From Pseudolysinimonas_A sp947085045 (GTDB lineage: Bacteria > Actinomycetota > Actinomycetes > Actinomycetales > Microbacteriaceae), in the NCBI GenBank assembly GCA_947085045.1, contig CAMTUU010000001.1, positions 1-64,000 on the forward strand: DNA of 64,000 nt, written 5' to 3'. Under the pieces are notes generated by a model. It ran no database searches and was not told the DNA's origin. It was given only the letters and a program-made list of their open reading frames with translations. Position numbers and translations under genes: made by a program. Below are positions 8,173 through 16,882 of the stretch, piece after piece (positions within the stretch are counted from its first letter, which is position 1; every line of letters starts with the position of its first letter).

Positions 8173-9285
8173 TCAGGCGTCGAGTCGCAGGTTCCACCCG
8201 TGGCGGTCGGGGACGCGGCCGTACTGGATGTCGGTCAGCTCCCGCCGCAGCGACATCGCGAGCCGCTCGCCCTCCGGTTCGGGCATGACGATCGCCTCGC
8301 TCTCGCCCTTCAGCTCGGCGATGGGCACGATGGTGGCCGCAGTACCGCACGCGAAGGCCTCGACGATCTCGCCCGACGCGACCCCGTCGATCCACTCTTG
8401 GAGCGCCACCTTGCGCTTCTCGACGCGCAGTCCACGATCGCGCCCGAGCTGGAGGATCGAGTCGAGCGTGATGCCCTCCAGGATGCTGTCGCTGTCGGGC
8501 GTGATGAGCCGGTTGTCCTTCGTGACCAGCACGACGTTCATGCCGCCGAGCTCCTCGAGGTAGACGCCGTCGCCGTCGAGGAAGAGCACCTGCGCGCAGC
8601 CGTGCTCAGAGGCCTCGGCCTGCGCGACGAGCGACGACGCGTAGTTGCCGCCGGTCTTCGCCGCGCCGGTGCCGCCCTTGCCCGCACGGGCGTAGCCGGT
8701 CGACAGCCAGATCGAGACCGGTGTGACGCCGCCGGAGAAGTAGCCGCCCGCGGGGCTCGCGATCAGGTAGTACTCCACCTTCTCGGCGGGACGCACGCCG
8801 AGGAACGCCTCCTTCGCGAAGATGAACGGCCGCAGGTAGAGGCTCGTCTCGTCGGCGGTGGGCACCCAGTCGGCATCCACGGCGATCAGCTGCGTGAGGG
8901 AGTCGAGGAAGTACTCCTCGGGCAGCTCGGGCAGCGCGAGGCGCTTGGCCGAGCGGCGGATGCGCGCGGCGTTGGCGTGCGGGCGGAAGGTCCAGATCGA
9001 GCCGTCGGCGTGCCGGTAGGCCTTGAGTCCTTCGAAGACCTCCTGGCCGTAGTGCAGCACGGCGGCGGCCGGGTCGAGCGAGATCGGGCCGTACGGCTGC
9101 ACGCGCGGGCGGTGCCAGCCGCCGCGGGCCGACCAGCAGATGTCGACCATGTGGTCGGTGAAGTGCTTGCCGAAGCCGGGATCGGCGAGGATCTCGGCGC
9201 GCGTCTCGGGCGACTTCGCGGCGTCATTGCGGGTGACCTGCCAGAGCAGGTCCTGCGTCGCCATCGGGAGGAGGTTGATCGTCAT
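8173..9285 (-). CDS. ilvE: branched-chain amino acid aminotransferase
   Basis: Fold-type IV PLP aminotransferase that makes leucine, isoleucine and valine from their keto acids with glutamate as donor. At 370 residues it matches the actinobacterial/eukaryotic-type BCAT length. The PLP lysine is Lys210 in GTGAAKTGGNYA, and YGQEVFEGLKAY (79-90) and LEELGGMN (C-terminal half) are family signatures. The ATG at 9285 is preceded by a GGAG ribosome binding site. It follows leuB by 23 bases in the same direction, so the two leucine-pathway genes are probably cotranscribed. Confidence 0.96.
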   Translation of the reverse strand: MTINLLPMATQDLLWQVTRNDAAKSPETRAEILADPGFGKHFTDHMVDICWSARGGWHRPRVQPYGPISLDPAAAVLHYGQEVFEGLKAYRHADGSIWTFRPHANAARIRRSAKRLALPELPEEYFLDSLTQLIAVDADWVPTADETSLYLRPFIFAKEAFLGVRPAEKVEYYLIASPAGGYFSGGVTPVSIWLSTGYARAGKGGTGAAKTGGNYASSLVAQAEASEHGCAQVLFLDGDGVYLEELGGMNVVLVTKDNRLITPDSDSILEGITLDSILQLGRDRGLRVEKRKVALQEWIDGVASGEIVEAFACGTAATIVPIAELKGESEAIVMPEPEGERLAMSLRRELTDIQYGRVPDRHGWNLRLDA

Positions 9286-9308
9286 GAGGGTCTCCGAAAG
9301 ATAGAGGT

Positions 9309-10361
9309 CTAGTTTGCGCCCAGAAGACTGAGGATGGCTGAGCCGACCTCGTCCGTCGAGCGTGCGGTCGATCCTCGTGCAGCCAGATCCGCCGTCACCG
9401 CCGCTTCGATCCGTCGCGCCGCCTCCGGCAGACCGAGGTGGTCGAGCAGGAGGGCCGTCGAGAGGATCGCCGCCGTGGGATCGGCTCTCCGCTGTCCCGC
9501 GATGTCGGGAGCCGAACCGTGTACCGGCTCGAACATCGAGGGGAACGCGCCGTCGGGGTTGATGTTGCCCGAGGCCGCCAGTCCGATGCCGCCGCTGATC
9601 GCGCCCGCCAGATCGGTGAGGATGTCGCCGAAGAGGTTGTCCGTGACGATCACGTCGAACCTAGCAGGATCGGTGACCAGGAAGATCGTCGCGGCGTCGA
9701 CGTGCAGGTAATCCCAGACGACGTCGGGATGGCGGGCCGCCTCCGCCTCGACGACGCGCGCCCACAGGCTGCCGGCGTGCACCAGCACGTTGGTCTTGTG
9801 CACGAGGGTGAGCTTCCTGCGGCGCTTCTCGGCGAGGTCGAACGCGTACTTCACGACGCGCTCCACGCCGTAGGCGGTGTTGACGCTCACCTCGTTCGCG
9901 ATCTCGGCGGGCGTGCCGACCCGGATGCTGCCGCCGTTGCCGACGTACGGACCCTCGGTGCCCTCTCGCACGACCACGAAGTCGACAGAGCCCGGGTCGT
10001 TGAGCGGCGAGGTGACACCGGGGAAGATCTGCGTCGGCCGGAGGTTCACGTAATGGTCGAATGCGAAGCGCAGCTTCAGCAGCAGGCCGCGCTCGATGAT
10101 GCCGCCGGCGAGCCTCGGGTCGCGCGGGTCGCCGCCGACCGCTCCGAGCAGGATCGCCTGGTGCCGCGCGAGCGACGCGAGGTCGTCGTCGCCGAGGATG
10201 ACTCCTGACTCCAGGAAGTGCCGGGCGCCGAACGGGTACTCGGTCGTGCGCAGCGAGGCGTCGTCGCCGAGCGCGGCGCGCAGCACGGCGACCGCCTGCT
10301 CGACGACCTCCGGTCCGATTCCGTCGCCGGGGATGAGGGCCAGGTCGATCTCGCGGGTCAC
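9309..10361 (-). CDS. leuB: 3-isopropylmalate dehydrogenase
   Basis: NAD-dependent oxidative decarboxylase of leucine biosynthesis, converting 3-isopropylmalate to 2-ketoisocaproate. The 350 residues fit the short actinobacterial LeuB class. Signatures include LIPGDGIGPEVV (residues 9-20), REGTEGPYVGNGG, the metal and substrate site VTDNLFGDILTDLAG, and EPVHGSAPDIAG near the cofactor. The start is an ATG or GTG class start at 10361 just before TREIDLALIPGDG. It lies upstream of ilvE in the same orientation with a short gap. Confidence 0.96.
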   Translation of the reverse strand: MTREIDLALIPGDGIGPEVVEQAVAVLRAALGDDASLRTTEYPFGARHFLESGVILGDDDLASLARHQAILLGAVGGDPRDPRLAGGIIERGLLLKLRFAFDHYVNLRPTQIFPGVTSPLNDPGSVDFVVVREGTEGPYVGNGGSIRVGTPAEIANEVSVNTAYGVERVVKYAFDLAEKRRRKLTLVHKTNVLVHAGSLWARVVEAEAARHPDVVWDYLHVDAATIFLVTDPARFDVIVTDNLFGDILTDLAGAISGGIGLAASGNINPDGAFPSMFEPVHGSAPDIAGQRRADPTAAILSTALLLDHLGLPEAARRIEAAVTADLAARGSTARSTDEVGSAILSLLGAN

Positions 10362-10385
10362 GCCCGCCAGCTTATGGTCGCGCGG

Positions 10386-10529
10386 TCAGGCGGACGCGTA
10401 CAGCACCAGCGGCGCGAGAGAGGAGACCACCTGCACGATCACGCCGAAGGCGACGAGCACGATCGCGAGGATGAGAGCCGCACGGCCGACCCCGCCTCGA
10501 GACGACGCGACCCGCGGGCTTGCGCTAAC
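10386..10529 (-). CDS. possible small single-pass membrane protein, start unclear
   Basis: Between leuB and serA the minus strand has an open frame ending in TGA at 10386-10388. It encodes a basic stretch (RVASSRGGVGR) followed by a strongly hydrophobic segment (AALILAIVLVAFGVIVQVV) and a short tail. Codon use is like the neighbouring genes. However, no ATG, GTG or TTG start lies upstream in this frame near the serA stop; the first in-frame GTG falls within the hydrophobic segment. It could start at an unusual codon, or be a degraded gene. The residue pattern suggests coding, but expression is uncertain. Confidence 0.35.
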   Translation of the reverse strand, partial: VSASPRVASSRGGVGRAALILAIVLVAFGVIVQVVSSLAPLVLYASA

Positions 10530-12120
10530 CCTCGACGATCTCGATCGATCGCAGCGAGGTCGCCTGGATCGCGTCGGCGATCCGCTCGAGCACGTCGTCG
10601 GGCACGGGCGAGTCGACGGTCAGCACACTGAGCGCCTGGCCGCCCGCACGCTGCCGCGCGATCTGCATGCCCGCGATGTTGACCTGCGCGTCGCCGAGCT
10701 CCTTGCCGAAGGTCGCGACGATGCCCGGGCGGTCCTCATAGGTCATCAGGATGAGGTGATCGGCGAGCGGCACCTCGATGTCGTACCCGTTCAGGGCGGT
10801 GATCTTCTGCGCCATCTTGGTGCCTGCGAGGGTTCCGGCGACCTCGACGACCGAGCCGTCGGCGAGCACGCCGCGAAGGGTCGTCGTGTTGCGGTAGTCG
10901 ACGCTGTCCTCGCTCACCGTGAGCGTCGAGGTGATGCCGCGCTGCTGCGCGAGTAGCGGGGCGTTGACGTACGAGACGTTCTCGGTGACCTGGTTGGTGA
11001 AATAGCCCTTGAGGGCGGCGAGCCGATAGACGCTGACGTCGTAGGCGGCGAGCTCGCCGCGCACCTCGACCTCGAGATTCGTGAGCGCCCCGTGCCCAGC
11101 GACACCGGCGAGCACCTGGCCGAGTTTCTCGACCAGGGCGATGCCGGGCCGCACGAACGGGTCGATGACTCCGCCCGCCACGTTGACGGCATCCGGCACC
11201 AGGTCGCCCTCGAGCGCCTGTTTCACGCTGAGCGCGACCGAGACGCCCGCCTTCTCCTGCGCCTCATCGGTCGACGCGCCGAGGTGCGGTGTCACGACGA
11301 TGTTCGGTAGAGCGAGCAACTTCTGCTCGACGGGAGGCTCCGAGACGAAGACATCCAGTCCCGCTCCGGCGATCTCGCCGGCGACGAGAGCGTCGTAGAG
11401 CGCGTCCTCGTCGATGAGGCCGCCGCGCGCGACGTTGACGACGTACGCGGTGCTCTTCATGCGCGTCAGCTGCGGGGTGGAGATCATGCCGGTCGTCTCG
11501 GCGGTCTTCGGCATGTGGATCGTGACGAAGTCGCTCGTCGCGAGCAGTTCGTCGAGCGAGAGCAGGGTCGCCCCGAGCTGCTGCGCGCGGGTTGCCGTGA
11601 TGTAGGGGTCGTAGGCGACGACCTCGACGCCGAACGCCTGCAGCCGCGCCGCGATGAGCGCGCCGATGCGGCCGAGCCCGATGATGCCGACCGTCTTCTC
11701 GAACAGCTCCGTGCCGGTGTACTTGGAGCGCTTCCACTCCCCCGCCGCGAGTGAGGCGTGCGCGGCCGGGATGTGCCGCGCCAGCGAGAGGATGTGGCCG
11801 ATCGTCAGCTCGGCGGCGCTGATGATGTTCGACGTCGGCGCGTTGACGACCATGACGCCGGCTTCCGTCGCGGCTTTGATGTCGACGTTGTCGAGTCCGA
11901 CACCGGCGCGGGCGACGACCTTCAGCTGCGGGGCCGCGGCGAGCGCCTCGGCGTCGATCTGGGTGGCCGAGCGGATGAGCACCGCCTGCGCCGTCGCCAG
12001 GGCGGCGAGCAACGCGGGGCGATCGGTGCCGTCGACGTTCCGCACGTCGAAGTCGGGACCGAGGGCCTCGACGGTGGCGGGAGAGAGTTCTTCGGCGATC
12101 AGGACGATCGGCTTGGCCAC
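10525..12120 (-). CDS. serA: D-3-phosphoglycerate dehydrogenase
   Basis: First enzyme of the phosphorylated serine pathway, oxidising 3-phosphoglycerate with NAD. The 531 residues match the long (type I) form found in mycobacteria. The NAD-binding motif GLGRIG is at 148-153, the catalytic histidine is in VVTPHLGAST, and the C-terminus carries the allosteric substrate-binding domain followed by an ACT domain (about 455-531, with MTYEDRPGIVATFG) that gives serine feedback in relatives. It is transcribed alone and divergent from the DoxX-like gene, with the promoter presumably in 12121-12214. Confidence 0.96.
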   Translation of the reverse strand: MAKPIVLIAEELSPATVEALGPDFDVRNVDGTDRPALLAALATAQAVLIRSATQIDAEALAAAPQLKVVARAGVGLDNVDIKAATEAGVMVVNAPTSNIISAAELTIGHILSLARHIPAAHASLAAGEWKRSKYTGTELFEKTVGIIGLGRIGALIAARLQAFGVEVVAYDPYITATRAQQLGATLLSLDELLATSDFVTIHMPKTAETTGMISTPQLTRMKSTAYVVNVARGGLIDEDALYDALVAGEIAGAGLDVFVSEPPVEQKLLALPNIVVTPHLGASTDEAQEKAGVSVALSVKQALEGDLVPDAVNVAGGVIDPFVRPGIALVEKLGQVLAGVAGHGALTNLEVEVRGELAAYDVSVYRLAALKGYFTNQVTENVSYVNAPLLAQQRGITSTLTVSEDSVDYRNTTTLRGVLADGSVVEVAGTLAGTKMAQKITALNGYDIEVPLADHLILMTYEDRPGIVATFGKELGDAQVNIAGMQIARQRAGGQALSVLTVDSPVPDDVLERIADAIQATSLRSIEIVEG

Positions 12121-12214
12121 GGATCAGGCTCTTTCTTCGGGCGACCTCGGTCGACGGTGCAGCGCCGGAGGCGGCGGGCGCGGCCCCGAGCTTATCCAGT
12201 GCGACGATGAGGGG

Positions 12215-12619
12215 ATGGACGCACTTCCTACGGCGCAACTCGTGCTGCGCATCGCCCTCGCAGCCGTGTTCGCGTTCATGGGCGTGCTGCACTTCGTGCC
12301 GACGGTCGCGCGGGGGATGCGGGCGATGATCCCGCCGCCGTTCCGCCGCCCCGGGTGGCCGGCAGCGCTCGTCGTGATCACCGGGGTGGCGGAGCTGGCC
12401 GGCGCCGCCGGGCTGCTCGCGCCCTGGGGTGGGCTCCGGCTCGCCGCCGGAATCTGCCTCGTGATCTTCCTGGTCGCGGTGTTCCCGGCGAACGCCTACG
12501 CCGCACGCGACCCCGAGCGGTTCGGCCGCACCGCGATCCCGTTCTGGCCGAGACTGACGCTGCAACTGCTGCTGATCGCCGCCGTCGTCCTCGCCACGCT
12601 TCCGCTCGACGGGGTCTGA
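12215..12619 (+). CDS. DoxX-like membrane protein
   Basis: A 134-residue integral membrane protein with four hydrophobic segments, including LRIALAAVFAFMGVLHFVP, ALVVITGVAELAGAAGLL and ALVIFL/AAVVLATL-like helices, a pattern of the DoxX/DUF4267 superfamily. Such proteins are often linked to redox or thiosulfate metabolism, but no role can be assigned here. The start is the ATG at 12215; an open frame continues upstream through the serA promoter region but is not coding in character. A purine-rich GAGGGG touches the start codon, so the ribosome binding site is suboptimal. Confidence 0.75.
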   Translation: MDALPTAQLVLRIALAAVFAFMGVLHFVPTVARGMRAMIPPPFRRPGWPAALVVITGVAELAGAAGLLAPWGGLRLAAGICLVIFLVAVFPANAYAARDPERFGRTAIPFWPRLTLQLLLIAAVVLATLPLDGV

Positions 12620-12632
12620 GGCGTCGCCGCGG

Positions 12633-12935
12633 TCAGACGATCGGCGGTTGGAGGGCTCCCACCAACGTCACCAGGCCGAAGTAGAACGCGAACGACGTCG
12701 CGAGGCCGACGGTGAAGATGAGCGCGCGCTCGAACGGTGCGCGGCCCGAGCCCAGCAGCAGGGCGAGCAGATAGAGCGCCGGCGGCAACGCGATGGCGAG
12801 CACGAGCAGCGACCACGGGACGGCGTCGCCGATCCCGTACGCCTGGTAGACCGCCGGCAGTGCGCCGATGTTCGAGATCGGCCCGAAGAGCCCGATCGCG
12901 TAGAGCGCACCGAAGATGATCGGGACCAGGATCAC
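12633..12935 (-). CDS. small membrane protein, function unknown
   Basis: A 100-residue protein with about three hydrophobic segments (ILVPIIFGALYAIGLFG, SLLVLAIALPPALYLLALLLG, LIFTVGLATSFAFYFGLV). The chosen GTG start at 12935 overlaps the stop of the upstream membrane gene in a GTGA arrangement, which signals translational coupling. I do not recognise the family. It ends 13 bases from the convergent DoxX-like gene. Confidence 0.65.
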   Translation of the reverse strand: MILVPIIFGALYAIGLFGPISNIGALPAVYQAYGIGDAVPWSLLVLAIALPPALYLLALLLGSGRAPFERALIFTVGLATSFAFYFGLVTLVGALQPPIV

Positions 12936-13408
12936 GAGACGCTCCCGACGAGCCGAAGGGCGGCGAGGAACTGCAGGATGAGCGGCCAGGGCAGCAGCAC
13001 GCCGAGCCCGACGGCGAACCAGCCGACCCGCGCCGCCGCCCGCGCGTCGCGGGTGAGGGTGAGCACCGCGGCGAACCACAGCGGAGCCGAGAGCATCGCC
13101 AGGAACTCGCCGAACTGCCAGACGATCTCGGTGAACAGCGACTGCGACCCCGACGAGAGCTGCTGCGTGGCGAAGAGCCAGCCGATCGTGATCGCCAGGT
13201 AGGGCACGGCGTACGCGATGGCCGCGATGCGGCGACCGCGCGCGCCCGGGGCCTCCTCGAACTCCTCGGGATCCTCGAGCGGTGCGGGGGCGGAGGAGGC
13301 GTCGCCGGGGCCGCGCAGCCGCGGCACCACGCGGCCGCGCTCCTCGTCGCCCGCCCAGCGGAGCGCGTCGTCGTCTCCGGCGTCGTCGATGTCTTCGGGG
13401 CGTGCCAC
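12932..13408 (-). CDS. membrane protein with acidic N-terminal tail, function unknown
   Basis: A 158-residue protein. The first 55 residues are hydrophilic and rich in Asp, Glu and Arg; they are followed by about three membrane segments (IAAIAYAVPYLAITIGWLF, FGEFLAMLSAPLWFAAVL, VGWFAVGLGVLLPWPLIL). It is coupled by a 4-base overlap to the next small membrane protein, so the pair may form a complex. I see no known domain. It diverges from the xanthine dehydrogenase operon with 90 bases between starts. Confidence 0.65.
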   Translation of the reverse strand: MARPEDIDDAGDDDALRWAGDEERGRVVPRLRGPGDASSAPAPLEDPEEFEEAPGARGRRIAAIAYAVPYLAITIGWLFATQQLSSGSQSLFTEIVWQFGEFLAMLSAPLWFAAVLTLTRDARAAARVGWFAVGLGVLLPWPLILQFLAALRLVGSVS

Positions 13409-13498
13409 CCTTCCATCATCCCCGACGCCGGTGCCTCGCGATCACCGTCTGACCATCGGCGCGTCGAGGGCGCGGCGACACGCACCGCCCCGCGTTAC

Positions 13499-14311
13499 GT
13501 GGCGGACACATCCGTGCAGTTGACTTCGCTGATGGATCTGATCGAGCTGGAGCGGATGCGGGTCGCCTCGACGCGGGCCGACCTCGCGCTCGCGCCCGGC
13601 GAGGCGGTGCTCGGCGGCGGCACCTGGCTGTTCTCGGAACCGCAGCCCGGCGTGCGCGGCCTCGTCGACCTGAGCGGCCTCGGCTGGGAGCCGGTGACGG
13701 CGGCGGGCGGCCTCTCGATCGCGGCGACCTGCACGCTGGCCCAGCTGCGGGATGCCGCGCCGGCGTTCGGCAGCGCGTCCGGCCTGATCGCCCCGCTCGT
13801 CGACGCGCTGCTGGGCTCCTGGAAGATCCACCGCGTCGCGACCGTCGGCGGCAACATCTGCACGGCTCTCCCCGCCGGGCCGATGACCTCGCTCGCCGCG
13901 GGACTCGGGGCCACCGCCGTCGTGTGGACCGTCGACGGCGAGCGCCGTCTGCCCGTCGCCGACCTCGTGACCGGGGTGCGCACCACCGCTCTCGCCCCCG
14001 GCGAGGTGCTGCGCGCGATCGAGTTCCGGCCGCCGCCGGCCTGGGCGTCACACCGGCGGGCATCGCTCGCCCCGCTCGGCCGCTCGGCGGCGCTCCTCGT
14101 CGCCCGACTCGACTCGGCCGGGTTCACCCTCACCGTGACGGCCTCCACCTCGGCGCCGCGCGTGTTCGCCTTCGATGCCGTGCCGTCGGCCGCCGACCTC
14201 GCCGCCGCGGTCGAGACCTGCGACTGGTACGACGACCCCCACGGCGCCCCCGACTGGCGGCGCGCGACGACCCTGCGGCTCGCCGAGGAGCTGCGGGCGG
14301 AGGCCTCGTGA
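13499..14311 (+). CDS. xanthine dehydrogenase, FAD-binding subunit
   Basis: FAD subunit of a molybdenum hydroxylase of the xanthine oxidase family, which passes electrons from the Fe-S clusters to NAD. The 270 residues match the stand-alone CoxM/XdhB-type subunit. The FAD-binding signature VATVGGNI is at 113-120, preceded by VLGGGTWLF (38-45), the pyrophosphate-binding loop. The GTG start at 13499 is followed at the 3' end by a GTGA overlap with the fused Fe-S/Mo subunit gene, so the two are translated together. The purine-catabolic genes downstream favour xanthine or hypoxanthine as substrate (inference). Confidence 0.88.
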   Translation: MADTSVQLTSLMDLIELERMRVASTRADLALAPGEAVLGGGTWLFSEPQPGVRGLVDLSGLGWEPVTAAGGLSIAATCTLAQLRDAAPAFGSASGLIAPLVDALLGSWKIHRVATVGGNICTALPAGPMTSLAAGLGATAVVWTVDGERRLPVADLVTGVRTTALAPGEVLRAIEFRPPPAWASHRRASLAPLGRSAALLVARLDSAGFTLTVTASTSAPRVFAFDAVPSAADLAAAVETCDWYDDPHGAPDWRRATTLRLAEELRAEAS

Positions 14312-16875
14312 GGTTCCACGTCGACGGTGCCGAATTCGACCTGGAGCCCCGGCCGGGCCAGGTTCTGCGCACCGTCCTGCGGGAGCACGGCATCCATGCG
14401 GTCAAGAAGGGCTGCGACGCCGGCGACTGCGGCGCCTGCTCGGTGCTGCTCGACGGCACGCCGGTGCACTCCTGCCTCGTGCCCGCCCATCGGGCCGACG
14501 GCCGCCAGGTCACCACCGCCGCGGGGCTCGGCACCCCCGAGCACCCGCATCCGGTGCAGCGCGCGTTCGCCGACGCCGGGGCGTTCCAGTGCGGGTTCTG
14601 CACGGCGGGCTTCGTCGTCACGGCGTCGGCGCTGGAGCAGGCCCCGGTCGCCGAGCTCGATCACGCGCTCAAGGGCAACCTCTGCCGGTGCACGGGCTAC
14701 CGGTCGATCCGCGACGCCCTCGACGGGGTCGTCAACGTCGACGGCGGCCCCCCCGGCACCTCCGCCGCACCCCCCGCGGCCCTCCGCGTCGTGACCGGCA
14801 CCGAGGAGTTCACCCTCGACACGGTCACCACCGGACTGTTGCACCTCGCTGTGCTCGGCAGCCCGCACGCCCACGCGCGCATCCTCTCGATCGACGCACG
14901 CGCCGCACGCGCGCTGCCCGGCGTTGTCGCGGTGCTCACCCATCACGACTCCCCCGCGACGCTGTTCTCGACCGGGCGCCACCAGAACCGCGACGACGAC
15001 CCCGACGACACCCTCGTGCTCGACCCCGTGCTGAGGTTCGTCGGGCAGCGGGTCGCGGCGGTCGTCGCCGACACTGTCGGGGCCGCCGAGCTCGCGCTCA
15101 GCCGCCTCGTCGTCGAATACGAGGAGCTACCGGCGGTGTTCGACCCGCTCGTCGCCCGCGAACCGGGGGCGCCGCTCGTGCACGGCGAGAAGTCGTCGGC
15201 GAACCGCATCGACGCGCCCGACCGCAACACGGTGGCCGAACTGCACGGCGAGCGCGGGTCGGTCGACGCGGCGGTGGCGACAGCGGATGCCGTGGTCACC
15301 GGCACGTGGACGACCGGCCGGGTGACCCACGCGGCTCTCGAGACGCACGCGACCCGCGGCTGGCTCGACGACGACGGGCGACTGGTGCTGCGGACCTCCA
15401 GCCAGGTGCCGTACCTCGTGCGCGACGAGCTGGCCAGGATCTTCGGCCGTGCGCGGGAGTCGGTGCGGGTGTTCACCAAGCGCGTCGGTGGCGGCTTCGG
15501 CGGCAAGCAGGAGCTGCTCACCGAAGACCTGGTCGCCCTCGCCGTGCTCGCCACCGGCCGGCCGGTGCAGTACGAGTTCACGCGCACCGAGGAGTTCCTG
15601 CGGGCGCCGCTGCGGCATCCGATGCGGGTATCGGTCACCGCGGCCGGCACCCGCGACGGTTTGCTCACGGCGCTGAGCATCGACCACCTGATGGACACCG
15701 GCGCTTACGGCAACCATGGGCGCGGCGTCATGTTCCACAGCGTGCACGAGTCAGTCGCGCTCTACCGCTGCGCCAACGTGCGCATCGACGCGCAGTCGGT
15801 CTATACGAACAATCCGCCGTCGGGGGCGTTCCGCGGCTACGGTCTCGGGCAGGTGATCTTCGCGATCGAATCGGCGATCGACGAACTCGCCCGGCGCCTC
15901 GGGATCGAGCCCGTCGAGTTCCGCCGGCGCAACGTCGTGCGTCCGGGTGACCCCATCCGCACCCTCGAAGAGCATGCTCCCGACGACATCGGCTACGAGG
16001 GCGACCACGGTGCGGGTCAGGTGCTCGACCTCGTCGCCGCGTCGCTGGCCTCGACCGCCGACTCCGTGGAGGACGGCTGGCTGCTCGGCGAGGGCACGGC
16101 GCTTGCGATGATCGCCACGATCCCGCCACGCGGTCACCATGCGGATGCCGTGGTGCGGCGCCTCGGGCCCGACGACTACGAGGTCGAGGTCGGCACGGCC
16201 GAGTTCGGCAACGGGTCGACGACGGTGCACGCACAGCTCGCCGCCTCAGCACTCGGCACGACGCCCGACCGCATCCGCATCCGGCAGTCGGACACCGACG
16301 TCGCCGGGTACGACACCGGGGCCTACGGGTCGACCGGGGTGGTCGTCGCCGGGAAGGCCGTGCACCAGGCGGCGACGGCACTCGCCGCCGATCCGACGCG
16401 TCTCGAGGCACGGGGGCACTCCGACGGCACCCCGCGATCGGTGGCGTTCAACGCCCACGGGTTCCGCGTCGCCGTGCACCCCGCGTCGGGGGAGGTGCGC
16501 ATCCTGCGGTCGGTGCAGGCAGCGGACGCCGGCACGGTGCTCAACCCCGAGCAGTTGCGCGGGCAGATCGAGGGCGGCACCGCGCAGGCGATCGGGTCGG
16601 CGCTCTACGAGGAGGTCGTCGTGCGCGAGGGCGTCGTCGAAACCGCCACCTTCCGCAACTACCGGGTACCGAAGATCTCCGACATCCCGCCGACGCTCGT
16701 GCTCTTCGCCGACACCCACGACCCGCTGGGGCCGTTCGGCGCGAAGTCGATGTCGGAGGCGCCCTACAACCCGGTCGCCCCGGCGCTCGCCAACGCGATC
16801 CGGGATGCCCTCGGCGTGCGGCCCTACGTGCTGCCGATGTCGCGCGACCGCCTCTGGCGTCTCGCGAACCCCTGA
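14308..16875 (+). CDS. xanthine dehydrogenase, fused 2Fe-2S and molybdopterin subunit
   Basis: One 855-residue chain joins two subunits that are usually separate. Residues 1-150 form the two-cluster Fe-S domain: a plant-type cluster with Cys36, Cys41, Cys44 and Cys56, and a second cluster with Cys95, Cys98, Cys126 and Cys128 (QCGFC and CRC). The rest is the molybdenum-cofactor subunit, with PHAHARI, KRVGGGFGGKQE, SGAFRGYG and a C-terminal SMSEAP carrying the likely catalytic Glu. The start is the GTG at 14308, overlapping the FAD subunit stop. The enzyme would hydroxylate hypoxanthine and xanthine to urate in the cytoplasm. XdhC and a MobA-like protein in the window may mature its cofactor. 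Confidence 0.88.
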   Translation: MRFHVDGAEFDLEPRPGQVLRTVLREHGIHAVKKGCDAGDCGACSVLLDGTPVHSCLVPAHRADGRQVTTAAGLGTPEHPHPVQRAFADAGAFQCGFCTAGFVVTASALEQAPVAELDHALKGNLCRCTGYRSIRDALDGVVNVDGGPPGTSAAPPAALRVVTGTEEFTLDTVTTGLLHLAVLGSPHAHARILSIDARAARALPGVVAVLTHHDSPATLFSTGRHQNRDDDPDDTLVLDPVLRFVGQRVAAVVADTVGAAELALSRLVVEYEELPAVFDPLVAREPGAPLVHGEKSSANRIDAPDRNTVAELHGERGSVDAAVATADAVVTGTWTTGRVTHAALETHATRGWLDDDGRLVLRTSSQVPYLVRDELARIFGRARESVRVFTKRVGGGFGGKQELLTEDLVALAVLATGRPVQYEFTRTEEFLRAPLRHPMRVSVTAAGTRDGLLTALSIDHLMDTGAYGNHGRGVMFHSVHESVALYRCANVRIDAQSVYTNNPPSGAFRGYGLGQVIFAIESAIDELARRLGIEPVEFRRRNVVRPGDPIRTLEEHAPDDIGYEGDHGAGQVLDLVAASLASTADSVEDGWLLGEGTALAMIATIPPRGHHADAVVRRLGPDDYEVEVGTAEFGNGSTTVHAQLAASALGTTPDRIRIRQSDTDVAGYDTGAYGSTGVVVAGKAVHQAATALAADPTRLEARGHSDGTPRSVAFNAHGFRVAVHPASGEVRILRSVQAADAGTVLNPEQLRGQIEGGTAQAIGSALYEEVVVREGVVETATFRNYRVPKISDIPPTLVLFADTHDPLGPFGAKSMSEAPYNPVAPALANAIRDALGVRPYVLPMSRDRLWRLANP

Positions 16876-16882
16876 CCCTCGG

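Noticed and set aside
5050..9312. A plus-strand open frame of about 1,420 codons
   Set aside because: It is antisense to FAH-family, surface-protein and ilvE genes, with Arg/Asp/Gly-rich composition typical of a shadow frame in GC-rich DNA; no domain pattern is seen.
13924..14307. N-terminal extension of the fused xanthine dehydrogenase subunit
   Set aside because: It is an out-of-frame read of the FAD subunit; GTG at 14308 with the GTGA overlap and the Fe-S domain start fits better.
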